Below the pieces are notes generated by a model that searched no databases, had not been told where the DNA came from, and saw only the letters and a list, made by a program, of their open reading frames with translations. Source: CAZFNQ01 sp964520375 (GTDB taxonomy: Bacteria; Patescibacteriota; Saccharimonadia; Saccharimonadales; JANWIN01). From it: a DNA stretch of 10,014 nt. The stretch covers positions 1 through 10,014 of the forward strand of contig CAZFNQ010000014.1 in NCBI GenBank assembly GCA_964520375.1, given 5' to 3'. Of the stretch, positions 1 to 5,893 are shown in pieces. The stretch's first letter is position 1, and every line of letters begins with the position of its first letter. The translations under genes and the position numbers were made by a program.

Positions 1-143
1 ATGTCCAAGAAACCTATCCCACATATATTGACGAATATGGCTACAAAACTAAGGGACAAAAACCTACTGGACATGAAGTCACTGAATACATTGTTGATTT
101 AAAGACCAGCCAATTAATCCATAAAAGCGAGCTTACTAATTAA
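1..143 (+). CDS. C-terminal fragment of an unknown protein (5' partial)
   Basis: The third frame is open from the window edge to a TAA at 141-143 and encodes about 46 residues, so the start lies upstream of the window. The fragment reads VQETYPTYIDEYGYKTKG at its beginning and ends in LIHKSELTN. It is hydrophilic, rich in Thr, Lys and Tyr, and has no membrane segment or motif I recognise. Its mixed composition looks like real protein, but the fragment is too short to assign to a family. The next gene on the same strand starts 22 bases after this stop, so the two could be neighbours in one transcription unit, although that gene also has its own -10-like box. Confidence 0.5.
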   Translation, partial: VQETYPTYIDEYGYKTKGQKPTGHEVTEYIVDLKTSQLIHKSELTN

Positions 144-165
144 AGCTATAGTATTATAGGTAATT

Positions 166-630
166 ATGACCATGGAGAATCCAACGCCTGAGACTGGCAA
201 CTATCCACCCAACGTTATATATCACGCCGCTTTTAGTTTTGTAGACCCAGCTATTACTAAATTAATCGGCAGCGTTGAGTTCAGAAGTTTCCAAGATCGA
301 ACCCAAGAGACTTTATTTACTAGGGTGACTGCCGGCGTGCAAACAATATATGATGGACGTTTAGTGACCTCTATTAACTTTGACCAACTTAAGGAATCAG
401 GCTCCGGTGACGTTAGAGAATTTTATGAGCCAACCACCTTGAACCTAGATGAATGGCTCTGCGCAATGGGCTGTGCCAAGGCTAGTTTACTAGACGCTCG
501 ACTGACAACCCGACCGCTCACTAATGAAGAAGATACCGTTGAGACTTTCACGACCCAAGCCCGGGAAATTATAAATCAAGCAGCCAGACGCAGTATAAAT
601 AGTACCCTTAAAGACCTGTCCCTAGTCTAG
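166..630 (+). CDS. Hypothetical protein, 154 residues
   Basis: I do not recognise this protein. It is soluble-looking, with no signal peptide or membrane segment. Residues 1-15 are Pro/Thr-rich and probably disordered. The middle, around residues 30-75, alternates in a way that suggests beta strands (GSVEFRSF, RVTAGVQTIYDGR). The C-terminal third, around residues 115-150, looks helical and mildly acidic and then basic. It has two cysteines close together (LCAMGCAK, around residues 98-103), which is too few to call a metal site. The start at 166 was chosen because a -10-like TATTAT (152-157) lies 8 bases upstream, as at other genes here. An ATG at 172 (MENPTPE) is an equally good alternative. 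It is convergent with the small membrane protein gene that ends at 654. Confidence 0.7.
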   Translation: MTMENPTPETGNYPPNVIYHAAFSFVDPAITKLIGSVEFRSFQDRTQETLFTRVTAGVQTIYDGRLVTSINFDQLKESGSGDVREFYEPTTLNLDEWLCAMGCAKASLLDARLTTRPLTNEEDTVETFTTQAREIINQAARRSINSTLKDLSLV

Positions 631-653
631 GCATCATTCGTAAAGACAGCCTT

Positions 654-929
654 TTAGTCGGTTTTATCATTGTTGGTTACGCTGGCTTTAGCCAGTTTGT
701 AATGCACGGCAACTAAACCGCTAGTAACAACGCCAATATACAACAGGCCGCTGACACAGGCTTGTAGCATAGCTGTGTGTGTGCTTAGCACTAAATAGGT
801 ACCGCTTATAAGTGTTAAGGCCACAAGTGAGTATGATGTTTTAAGACCGCTCGCCGAAGGTTTGAAAACCAAATACGATGTATAGGCAACGCTGGAAAGC
901 GCAATTATTACGTGAATAAGTACAGCCAT
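654..929 (-). CDS. Small integral membrane protein, 91 residues, downstream of cyoE
   Basis: This is a short hydrophobic protein with three likely membrane helices: about residues 3-22 (VLIHVIIALSSVAYTSYLVF), 32-50 and 55-76. It ends in a short polar tail (KASVTNNDKTD). I do not recognise a family. It starts 19 bases after the cyoE stop on the same strand. It therefore probably sits in the heme/respiration transcription unit and might assist the oxidase or heme O synthesis, but this rests on position only. No Shine-Dalgarno sequence precedes the ATG. Instead a perfect TATAAT ends 9 bases upstream, which suggests its own near-leaderless transcript in addition to any read-through from cyoE. Confidence 0.75.
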   Translation of the reverse strand: MAVLIHVIIALSSVAYTSYLVFKPSASGLKTSYSLVALTLISGTYLVLSTHTAMLQACVSGLLYIGVVTSGLVAVHYKLAKASVTNNDKTD

Positions 930-938
930 AACAACTTT

Positions 939-968
939 ATTATATCAGTTATGCTACGACGCTACCAA
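939..968 (-). promoter_or_regulatory. Promoter for the 91-residue membrane protein
   Basis: Read on the minus strand, TTGGTA (968-963) and a perfect TATAAT (944-939) are separated by 18 bases. The -35 half lies inside the end of cyoE and the -10 lies just after the cyoE stop. The expected start point is within a few bases of the ATG at 929. Confidence 0.5.
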
Positions 969-1704
969 CAGATAGCATGACAGCTAGCACCAGTGTTACT
1001 TTTAGCGAGTGAAAAAACATTTTGCGGGCCCATTGGCCATCATTTTTGGTATTTAGGCCACTCAGGCCAAGCCATAGCCAACTGAGCCCCGCAATCAGCA
1101 TAATTATCAGGAAAAAGTAGCCTGTATAGCCCAGCAGCGTCAGCATGGCTGTAGCAGCCGTAAAGGCACTAATGTAGGCCAGGATTTGAATTTTAGTAAT
1201 ATAAAATCCGCTTTTAACCGGCCGAACGGGCAATCTGGCGGCTTTGTAATCACTAAAGCGGTACATGGCGATGGCGTAAAAATGCGGCATTTGCCAAAAA
1301 ACCATGATTAGAAATAAGAGCAAAGCGGCCGAATCTAAGTGGTTTGTTACAGCCAAGTAGCCAGCCACTGGTGGCATGGCCCCACTTACGGCACCGACTA
1401 AAGTGCCATGTACTGAGCGACGTTTAAAAATGCTATATAGCACTACGTAAAAAAACAAGCCAGTCAGTCCGGCTAACACAGTCAGCCAGTTAGTATAAAG
1501 CCATAAAATCACAAAACCCAGGCTACCCAATAATAAGGCGTATATCATGGCGCTTGGCACGGATATTAGTCCNNNNNNNNNNNNNNNNNNNNNNNNNNNN
1601 NNNNNNNNNNNNNNNNNNNNNNNNNNNNNNNNNNNNNNNNNNNNNNNNNNNNNNNNNNNNNNNNNNNNNNNNCTTGCATCTACTATAGCATTTTTTGGGC
1701 GCAT
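949..1704 (-). CDS. cyoE: Protoheme IX farnesyltransferase (heme O synthase), interrupted by the assembly gap
   Basis: This membrane enzyme of the UbiA superfamily attaches a farnesyl group to heme B to give heme O for heme-copper oxidases of the bo3 or aa3 type. The visible body is 207 residues (1572 down to 949). It starts at GLISVPSA, which matches about residue 79 of E. coli CyoE, and carries the conserved stretches KRRSVHGTLVGAVSG, AMPPVAGY, FWQMPHFYAIAMYRF and DYKAARLPV. Several membrane helices follow to the C-terminus. The first aspartate-rich motif (NNxxDRDxD in relatives) would lie in the N gap and cannot be checked. To the right of the gap the same strand reads MRPKNAIVDA from 1704. 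This is a plausible CyoE N-terminus, so I end the gene there, but continuity across the Ns is inference. No oxidase subunit genes are in this window. Confidence 0.85.
   Translation of the reverse strand: MRPKNAIVDAXXXXXXXXXXXXXXXXXXXXXXXXXXXXXXXXXXGLISVPSAMIYALLLGSLGFVILWLYTNWLTVLAGLTGLFFYVVLYSIFKRRSVHGTLVGAVSGAMPPVAGYLAVTNHLDSAALLLFLIMVFWQMPHFYAIAMYRFSDYKAARLPVRPVKSGFYITKIQILAYISAFTAATAMLTLLGYTGYFFLIIMLIAGLSWLWLGLSGLNTKNDGQWARKMFFHSLKVTLVLAVMLSVGSVVA
1573..1672. other. Assembly gap of exactly 100 N
   Basis: One hundred Ns join two contigs, the usual placeholder for a gap of unknown size. By comparison with the family, roughly 70-80 residues of CyoE (about 210-240 bases) are missing here, so the true gap is probably larger than drawn. 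Any reading frame running through it is an artefact. Confidence 0.98.
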
Positions 1705-1720
1705 GTTATGGTGCCGACGT

Positions 1721-1736
1721 TGTATAGTGGTTATAC
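1721..1736. promoter_or_regulatory. Candidate divergent promoter between cyoE and the polyprenyl synthase gene
   Basis: GTATA (1722-1726) and TATAC (1732-1736) form an inverted repeat around GTGGT. On the plus strand it contains TATAGT (1723-1728), 10 bases before the ATG at 1739. On the minus strand it contains TATAAC (1735-1730) and TATACA (1726-1721), the latter 16 bases before the proposed cyoE start at 1704. Both genes could therefore be driven from overlapping -10 boxes. I see no convincing -35 on either side, and the left flank runs into the gap. Confidence 0.4.
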
Positions 1737-1738
1737 CG

Positions 1739-2761
1739 ATGTCGTCACTGGATTTAGCAACATTATTAGATATATCCATGCTTCCTTCATATTTGGAACA
1801 AGTAGATCAGGAACTTGAAAGGGCGTTGGCTTCAGCAAATCCTAATATCCGAAAGCCAGCCAAGCGTTTGATCCTAGCCCCCAGCAAGCGCTTACGCCCG
1901 GCCTTGGTTATTGCTGTAGCCGCCAGTCAAACTGCCAAGATTAACAAAACGGTTATTTCAGCAGCGGCAGCGATTGAGCTAGTCCACCTAAGCAGCCTAG
2001 TACATGACGATATTATTGACGAGTCACAGACAAGATGGAACTTGCCCACTATTAATAATCTGGAAGGATCGAGTCAGGCCTTAGTTATTGGTGACTTCTT
2101 ATTGGCTAAGGCCTGTGAGGTAGCGGCTAATATAAGTTCTGATGCTGCTTCCCTAGTTGCCGCGACCATAACTGAGTTATGCAACGGCCAGAGTCAAGAG
2201 CTAAGCGATTTGTACAATCTTAAGCGTTCAACAAAATCGCTGCTGGCTGTCATTAACGGCAAAACGGCTGCCCTTTTTGCAGCCGCCTGTCAAATCGGCG
2301 GTCAGCAAGCCGGCCTAAGTCCTGGCGATTTGGCGGCTGTGACTAGTTATGGCCAACAGTTCGGAATAGCCTACCAGATGATTGATGATACTCTAGATCT
2401 ACTTTCAAGTCCGGCCTTAATGGGTAAACCGGCGAATGGCGATGTGCGGTCTGGTGTCTACACTCTGCCAATTTTAATAGCTTTGAGTGGCCCTAAGGCT
2501 AAATTAGTGAAAGCTCATCTTAAAACTTCTAAAAACAAAGAATCAAGTTTAGTAGATTTACTAATAAATGACGGCTCAATTCAAACAACTATCCTGACAG
2601 CAAAAAATCATTGTCAACTGGCCGCTGAAGCCCTGGCAGGCGTCGGTGACAATAAACTGAGCAGCGAACTCGGTAAGCTACCTCAGACCTATTTAAACTG
2701 GTCTTTAAGCAACCTAGTAAAGAAGAACTACAGTCCAACAATATCAAATATGTTGAATTAA
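1739..2761 (+). CDS. Trans-isoprenyl diphosphate synthase (polyprenyl synthetase family)
   Basis: This soluble all-helical enzyme condenses isopentenyl diphosphate with an allylic diphosphate to make farnesyl or longer chains. With the start at 1739 it has 340 residues, normal for the family. The substrate entry signature LAPSKRLRPAL is at about residues 46-56. The first aspartate-rich motif DDIID is at 90-94 (HDDIIDESQTRW), and the second, DDTLD, at 216-220 after YQMI. GKPANGD and TLPIL follow, as in relatives. Two departures stand out: the usual RRG.PT after the first motif is RWNLPT, and the usual DL.EGK.TLP is DVRSGVYTLP. Product length cannot be read reliably. ATG 1739 was preferred because of the -10-like box 10 bases upstream; ATG 1778 (327 residues) and GTG 1727 are alternatives. 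It could supply farnesyl diphosphate to the adjacent CyoE. Its stop overlaps the stop of the convergent ExoD gene by four bases. Confidence 0.92.
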   Translation: MSSLDLATLLDISMLPSYLEQVDQELERALASANPNIRKPAKRLILAPSKRLRPALVIAVAASQTAKINKTVISAAAAIELVHLSSLVHDDIIDESQTRWNLPTINNLEGSSQALVIGDFLLAKACEVAANISSDAASLVAATITELCNGQSQELSDLYNLKRSTKSLLAVINGKTAALFAAACQIGGQQAGLSPGDLAAVTSYGQQFGIAYQMIDDTLDLLSSPALMGKPANGDVRSGVYTLPILIALSGPKAKLVKAHLKTSKNKESSLVDLLINDGSIQTTILTAKNHCQLAAEALAGVGDNKLSSELGKLPQTYLNWSLSNLVKKNYSPTISNMLN

Positions 2762-3348
2762 TGTAAAAAGTGCCAGGCTGCCGAGCCCAAGCTTAGTTCA
2801 ACTATAACCCCAGCTATACCAATAGCTAGTGCGAATAATAATATCAGGGCGTCTTCCAATATTAGTGAGATGGCAATCAATACTATTCCCATGGCCGGCA
2901 AAGTATCTAGACCGGAGAATGGCAGGGCTGTGGCAGATGCTAGCGCCAGAATAAAAACTATCAGGCCAATAAACCTCAGGAACCAATTATTATTTAGTAT
3001 TGTTCCCAGTCGCCGTTGGGAACGCTTCTCAAACCAGCGGATAAAACTAACAAGTTTTGGCAGAGCCTTTGTCTCAAGTGTCTTGCCTAAATCTCGACGC
3101 TTCCAAAACTTCGGGGTCCATATTTTTTTGCGTCCAGCAATCAGTTCCAGCGCTAGCAACATAGTAATAAATTCAAATATATGGGTAATACCCCCGGTGG
3201 GGATTGGCAAGGCAGCTGTTATCATCAACAGCAAAAATGCGACTGCAAAACTTTTTTCACCAAAGACATTCTCTAGATCGCCGAATGTTTTTCGGCCCGG
3301 GCTTTTAAGCCAGCTGCTCATTTTGTTACTAAAAGAGTAATTAGCCAT
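2758..3348 (-). CDS. ExoD-family membrane protein
   Basis: This 196-residue protein has the length and layout of the ExoD family (Pfam ExoD), named after a rhizobial gene that affects exopolysaccharide production. Its biochemical role is not known. The N-terminal part has TFGDLENVFGEKSFAVAF (about 21-38). A hydrophobic stretch then contains LPIPTGG at 47-53 and IFEFITMLLALELIAGRKKI at 57-76, where relatives have a similar Pro-rich turn and LQ..LGR segment. A basic linker (KFWKRRDLGK, 80-89) follows. Two or three C-terminal helices (about 124-145 and 152-188) complete it. It lies 43 bases after the 53-residue gene on the same strand. I see no good Shine-Dalgarno at a normal distance; AGAGGA sits 14 bases before the ATG. 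Confidence 0.85.
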   Translation of the reverse strand: MANYSFSNKMSSWLKSPGRKTFGDLENVFGEKSFAVAFLLLMITAALPIPTGGITHIFEFITMLLALELIAGRKKIWTPKFWKRRDLGKTLETKALPKLVSFIRWFEKRSQRRLGTILNNNWFLRFIGLIVFILALASATALPFSGLDTLPAMGIVLIAISLILEDALILLFALAIGIAGVIVELSLGSAAWHFLH

Positions 3349-3391
3349 TGAAGAGTTAAAGGTCCTCTACTGCGTTTCTAGTCTCAGTACT

Positions 3392-3553
3392 TTAGTAGCC
3401 GGAGCCATTGCCCTTAAAGAATATTAGGTAGATAACACCATAAACTACAACGGCTACTACAATGTAGATTAAAACCCATTGCCACATCGGCCGTTTGCCG
3501 TAACCCTTGGAATATTTTTTTGCCGGTTGTTTAGGTTCTTCTTCTTGATCCAT
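3392..3553 (-). CDS. Single-pass membrane miniprotein, 53 residues
   Basis: This small gene starts at ATG 3553 and stops at TAA (3394-3392). The N-terminal 25 residues are highly charged: MDQEEEPKQPAKK is acidic then basic, followed by YSKGYGKRP. One hydrophobic helix follows (about residues 27-46, from WVLIYIVV to IYLIFF), and the protein ends KGNGSGY. The charge pattern predicts a cytoplasmic N-terminus and a short outside tail. It is supported by a very strong ribosome site, AAGGAGG, four bases before the ATG. It lies between the metallopeptidase and ExoD genes on the same strand, with gaps of 35 and 43 bases, so the three look like one operon. I do not recognise a family or function. Confidence 0.8.
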   Translation of the reverse strand: MDQEEEPKQPAKKYSKGYGKRPMWQWVLIYIVVAVVVYGVIYLIFFKGNGSGY

Positions 3554-3557
3554 AATG

Positions 3558-3564
3558 CCTCCTT
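3558..3564 (-). promoter_or_regulatory. Strong Shine-Dalgarno of the 53-residue gene
   Basis: AAGGAGG on the minus strand, four bases before the ATG at 3553. It is the best ribosome binding site in the window and shows that the anti-Shine-Dalgarno of this organism is conventional. This makes its absence before many other genes meaningful. Confidence 0.85.
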
Positions 3565-3588
3565 ACTTACTTAAGCTTAATTGTACGC

Positions 3589-3972
3589 CTAGTTTGAACT
3601 ATCTTCTAGTTCATGAATGCGTCCGTGGCCCAGGCCGTAGTAATGGGCTACTTCATGCCAAATAGTGTCTTTAACCTTTTGCACTAATTCGTCATGATTG
3701 TTAGCACTCCATTCAATCGGCCGTTTAAAAACAGTAATCTTATCAGGTAAAACCATGTTGTAATTGCTTGATCGCCCGGTTAAGGGCACGCCCTCATACA
3801 GGCCAAAAAGGGTTTGATGATCGCGGAGTTGGAGTTTTTGCCGCTGGCCTGGTGATGGCTCGTCTTCTACTACAAAGGCTAAGTTTTTAATGTGTTTAGC
3901 ATATTTGGTTGGAATGGCATCAATAGCCCCAGCTACGATCTTCTCAAAGGCTTTGTCGTCAACTGTATACAT
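3589..3972 (-). CDS. Zincin-like metallopeptidase (MTP / DUF1025 family)
   Basis: This 127-residue soluble protein is a small zinc-dependent peptidase-like protein of the metallopeptidase family formerly called DUF1025 (Zincin_1). The zinc site is clear: HEVAHYYGLGH at residues 106-116 is an exact HExxHxxGxxH, with H106, H110 and H116 as expected ligands and E107 as catalytic base. The N-terminal half has the family look: DEPSPGQ around 37-43, LFGLYEGVPL at 55-64, and LPDKITVFKRPI at 75-86. Full length is typical for the family, and no signal peptide is present, so it should act in the cytoplasm; natural substrates are not known. A TATGAT box ends six bases before the ATG and no Shine-Dalgarno is present, which suggests a leaderless transcript that continues into the 53-residue and ExoD genes. 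Confidence 0.92.
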   Translation of the reverse strand: MYTVDDKAFEKIVAGAIDAIPTKYAKHIKNLAFVVEDEPSPGQRQKLQLRDHQTLFGLYEGVPLTGRSSNYNMVLPDKITVFKRPIEWSANNHDELVQKVKDTIWHEVAHYYGLGHGRIHELEDSSN

Positions 3973-3978
3973 GCAGCT

Positions 3979-3984
3979 ATCATA
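3979..3984 (-). promoter_or_regulatory. -10 box of the metallopeptidase operon
   Basis: TATGAT on the minus strand matches TATAAT at five of six bases and ends six bases before the ATG at 3972. I see no clear -35. It lies within the 37 bases between the upstream membrane protein gene and this start. Confidence 0.4.
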
Positions 3985-4009
3985 ACATTCCAGACTTGGC
4001 CACTGACTA

Positions 4010-4591
4010 TTATCCTGCCGGTCTTTGCCGATTGGAGCGAACAGCTACCCATAGTAGACCCGCTAAGACAAAAAATATGACTGAGTAGAAACCAACTTCA
4101 CCGTATAGCTCAATTTTATAACCCTCATTAAAGTTCAACACAAAATAGCTAACAGCTGTAGCGATATAGGCCGCCGCTGACAAGGCGGCAGTCGCAAATA
4201 GTGCCGTCCGGCTAGCTAGAACGGCTGAAACAGCGATGGGAATGGCGTAGAGCATAACTGCCCGGCTGGCCATGCCCCGTTGGCTGTAAACATTAAACGA
4301 AGCCGCGGCAATGTCAGTTACTATTAGTAAGAATACCAAGGCTTTTGATCCTAGCGTACCGGTGACCGTGTTATGAGCCAGATACCAAACAATAGTCGAT
4401 ATAACCAGTAGCAATCCGCTCATCAGCCAACGGTCCATGACCGCTGTAGGCGTAACCAAATTCCAGGCGTCGTATATTATAGTTTGAACCGCAAAAACTG
4501 CCACATATATAAAATGCAGGCGCGAAAGACGCATAACATTTGTGTGCAACCAGCTGGCTTTGGATGAGGATCTCATAATAGTCTGGCTCAT
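4010..4591 (-). CDS. Six-helix integral membrane protein, 193 residues
   Basis: This protein is almost entirely membrane-embedded. Likely helices are at about residues 25-43, 55-73, 82-100, 108-127, 130-152 and 166-185. The ends are polar, with a C-terminal tail SNRQRPAG. I do not recognise a family with confidence. The arrangement of six helices with short loops, and phrases such as RGMASRAVMLYAIPIAVSA, recall the sensor half of some bacterial histidine kinases. No kinase domain follows: the gene ends at 4010 and the next gene is the metallopeptidase 37 bases on. It could be a stand-alone sensor-like or transporter-like protein. The ATG at 4591 has no Shine-Dalgarno; a TATAAC box (4609-4604) lies 12 bases upstream. 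It is divergent from guaB, with 83 bases between the starts. Confidence 0.75.
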   Translation of the reverse strand: MSQTIMRSSSKASWLHTNVMRLSRLHFIYVAVFAVQTIIYDAWNLVTPTAVMDRWLMSGLLLVISTIVWYLAHNTVTGTLGSKALVFLLIVTDIAAASFNVYSQRGMASRAVMLYAIPIAVSAVLASRTALFATAALSAAAYIATAVSYFVLNFNEGYKIELYGEVGFYSVIFFVLAGLLWVAVRSNRQRPAG

Positions 4592-4639
4592 TCAAGCATA
4601 AGAGTTATAGGCCTGTCAATGTACTCAAGCGGCCAGTTT

Positions 4640-4669
4640 TTGACAAATTATCTAGACCGAACGTATAAT
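4640..4669 (+). promoter_or_regulatory. Near-perfect guaB promoter, apparently leaderless
   Basis: TTGACA (4640-4645) and TATAAT (4664-4669) are both perfect consensus hexamers, separated by 18 bases. Only five bases (TAGTT) lie between the -10 and the ATG at 4675, so transcription should begin at or next to the start codon. Confidence 0.8.
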
Positions 4670-4674
4670 TAGTT

Positions 4675-5805
4675 ATGGAAAACACTTTTCCTCTAGCTTT
4701 AACGTTTGATGATGTCTTATTGCAGCCCCGCGGAGCGGGGTTTTCTCGTTCCCGGATAAAAGTTAATACAAAAATCACCAAGAAAATTGAACTTCGGGTG
4801 CCGCTTATTTCGTCGCCCATGGATACCGTTACGGAGAGTAAGCTTGCTATTGCCTTGGCTCAATCTGGCGGGCTTGGGTTTATCCACCGCAACTTAACCA
4901 TTGATAATCAGGCTCGGGAAGTCGCTAAAGTTAAGAAAATGAAACTTTTAGTTGGAGCTGCCATTGGCTCAAGCCGGGGTTATGAGGTTAGGGTGGAAGC
5001 GCTGATCAAGGCCGGCGTTGACGTTTTGCTGGTGGATTCGGCCCACGGCTATTCCAAGCAAGTAATAAGCACGGTTGGGGCCATTAAGGCTAAGCATAAA
5101 ATTGAAGTTATCGCTGGTAACGTAGCCACGGCCGAAGGCGCCAGGGCCTTAATAAAGGCCGGTGCCGATGGTCTGCGAGTCGGTATGGGTCCGGGTGCCA
5201 TATGCACAACACGGATTGTGTCAGGCATGGGCATGCCCCAATTAACGGCGATTTTAGAAACGGTCAAAGCCGCTAAGACTAGCGGTATAAAGGTGATTGC
5301 CGATGGTGGCATAAATTACTCAGGTGATGTTACCAAAGCCTTAGCAGCTGGAGCTTCGGCTGTAATGATTGGGCGGCTGTTCGCAGCCACTCGTGAGTCT
5401 AGTGGCAAGATGATCTATCTTAAGCCATCTGAGGTCCCCAAGCGCTTTAAAAACATTATTAACGGCTCTAAAAACTACAGTTTCAAGCAGTACCGCGGCA
5501 TGGGCTCGGTTGGAGCTATGCAAAAGGGTTTGAAGGTTAGTTCTGAGGATGAGTTTCATGGTAAGAGCTATACTGTCGATACTTTAATTGCCGAAGGTGT
5601 TGAAGGATTGGTGCCGGTTAGTGGTACCGTACAGAATCTCGTGTCGCAAATAGTAGGTGGCTTAACTTCCGGCCTTTACTATGTTGGCGCCAGGTCCCTG
5701 TCCGAACTTCAGCAAACGGCCAGGTTTGTACGCATCACACAATCATCTCTAAACGAAAGCCATCCACATGACTTATTTATTACTCACGCCGGTGGCAATT
5801 ATTAA
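4675..5805 (+). CDS. guaB: IMP dehydrogenase lacking CBS domains
   Basis: IMP dehydrogenase oxidises IMP to XMP with NAD+, the first committed step of guanine nucleotide synthesis. The 376-residue protein is a single TIM barrel. Family signatures include FDDVLLQP (11-18), SSPMDTVTE (46-54), GGLGFIHRN (65-73), DSAHGYS (121-127), GNVATAEGA (148-156), MGPGAICTTR (171-180, with catalytic C177), ADGGI (209-213), QYRGMGSVGAM (272-282), EGVEG (307-311) and ESHPHD (361-366). The CTTRIVSGMGMPQ and YRGMGS forms point to IMP dehydrogenase rather than GMP reductase. The two CBS domains usual in bacterial enzymes (about 110 residues, normally after GGLG.IH) are absent: residue 89 runs straight into LLVGAAIG. 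The flap Arg-Tyr pair (DRYF in relatives) aligns with EDEF at 291-294. ADGGIR is ADGGIN. Function is likely, but altered flap chemistry is possible. Confidence 0.93.
   Translation: MENTFPLALTFDDVLLQPRGAGFSRSRIKVNTKITKKIELRVPLISSPMDTVTESKLAIALAQSGGLGFIHRNLTIDNQAREVAKVKKMKLLVGAAIGSSRGYEVRVEALIKAGVDVLLVDSAHGYSKQVISTVGAIKAKHKIEVIAGNVATAEGARALIKAGADGLRVGMGPGAICTTRIVSGMGMPQLTAILETVKAAKTSGIKVIADGGINYSGDVTKALAAGASAVMIGRLFAATRESSGKMIYLKPSEVPKRFKNIINGSKNYSFKQYRGMGSVGAMQKGLKVSSEDEFHGKSYTVDTLIAEGVEGLVPVSGTVQNLVSQIVGGLTSGLYYVGARSLSELQQTARFVRITQSSLNESHPHDLFITHAGGNY
4725..4744 (+). terminator. Terminator-like hairpin inside the start of guaB
   Basis: CCCCGC (4726-4731), loop GGA, and GCGGGG (4735-4740) form a six-pair all-GC stem, extended by G-U and A-U pairs. 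TTTT follows at 4741-4744. It lies within codons 17-24 of guaB, about 50-70 bases from the predicted transcript start. It has the form of an intrinsic terminator on the coding strand; whether it acts as an attenuator or is only a codon coincidence is unknown. Confidence 0.45.
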
Positions 5806-5841
5806 GCTGTTTGATCAAATAAATTAACTTGTTGGTATAAA

Positions 5842-5869
5842 AAAAGAAGCCTTTTTAGGGGCTCCTTTT
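5842..5869. terminator. Bidirectional intrinsic terminator after guaB
   Basis: AAAAGAAGCC (5842-5851) pairs with GGCTCCTTTT (5860-5869) with one mismatch across an eight-base loop. It starts 36 bases after the guaB stop. On the plus strand the tail is four T. On the minus strand the same stem is followed by seven T in a row, so it looks at least as suited to stopping a leftward transcript coming from the 5894-6278 region. Confidence 0.6.
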
Positions 5870-5893
5870 GAATGTATCATTTCTGATACATTC
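5870..5893. repeat. Perfect 10-bp inverted repeat abutting the terminator
   Basis: GAATGTATCA (5870-5879) and TGATACATTC (5884-5893) are exact reverse complements around a TTTC loop. The repeat touches the terminator stem with no gap. No T-run follows on either strand, so it is not itself a standard terminator. It could stabilise a 3' end, bind a protein or be the start of a structured RNA. Confidence 0.6.

Noticed and set aside
1..102. Short frame-1 open frame starting with ATG at base 1
   Set aside because: The third frame over the same bases has a more protein-like composition and a longer extent; only one is likely to be real.
1547..1779. Extended N-termini for the synthase (plus strand) and CyoE (minus strand) reading through the Ns
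   Set aside because: They depend on an arbitrary 100-base gap, and the added residues do not resemble either family.
2870..3340. 156-codon plus-strand open frame opposite the ExoD gene
   Set aside because: It lies antisense to a clear family member and has no promoter or ribosome site; it is a shadow frame.
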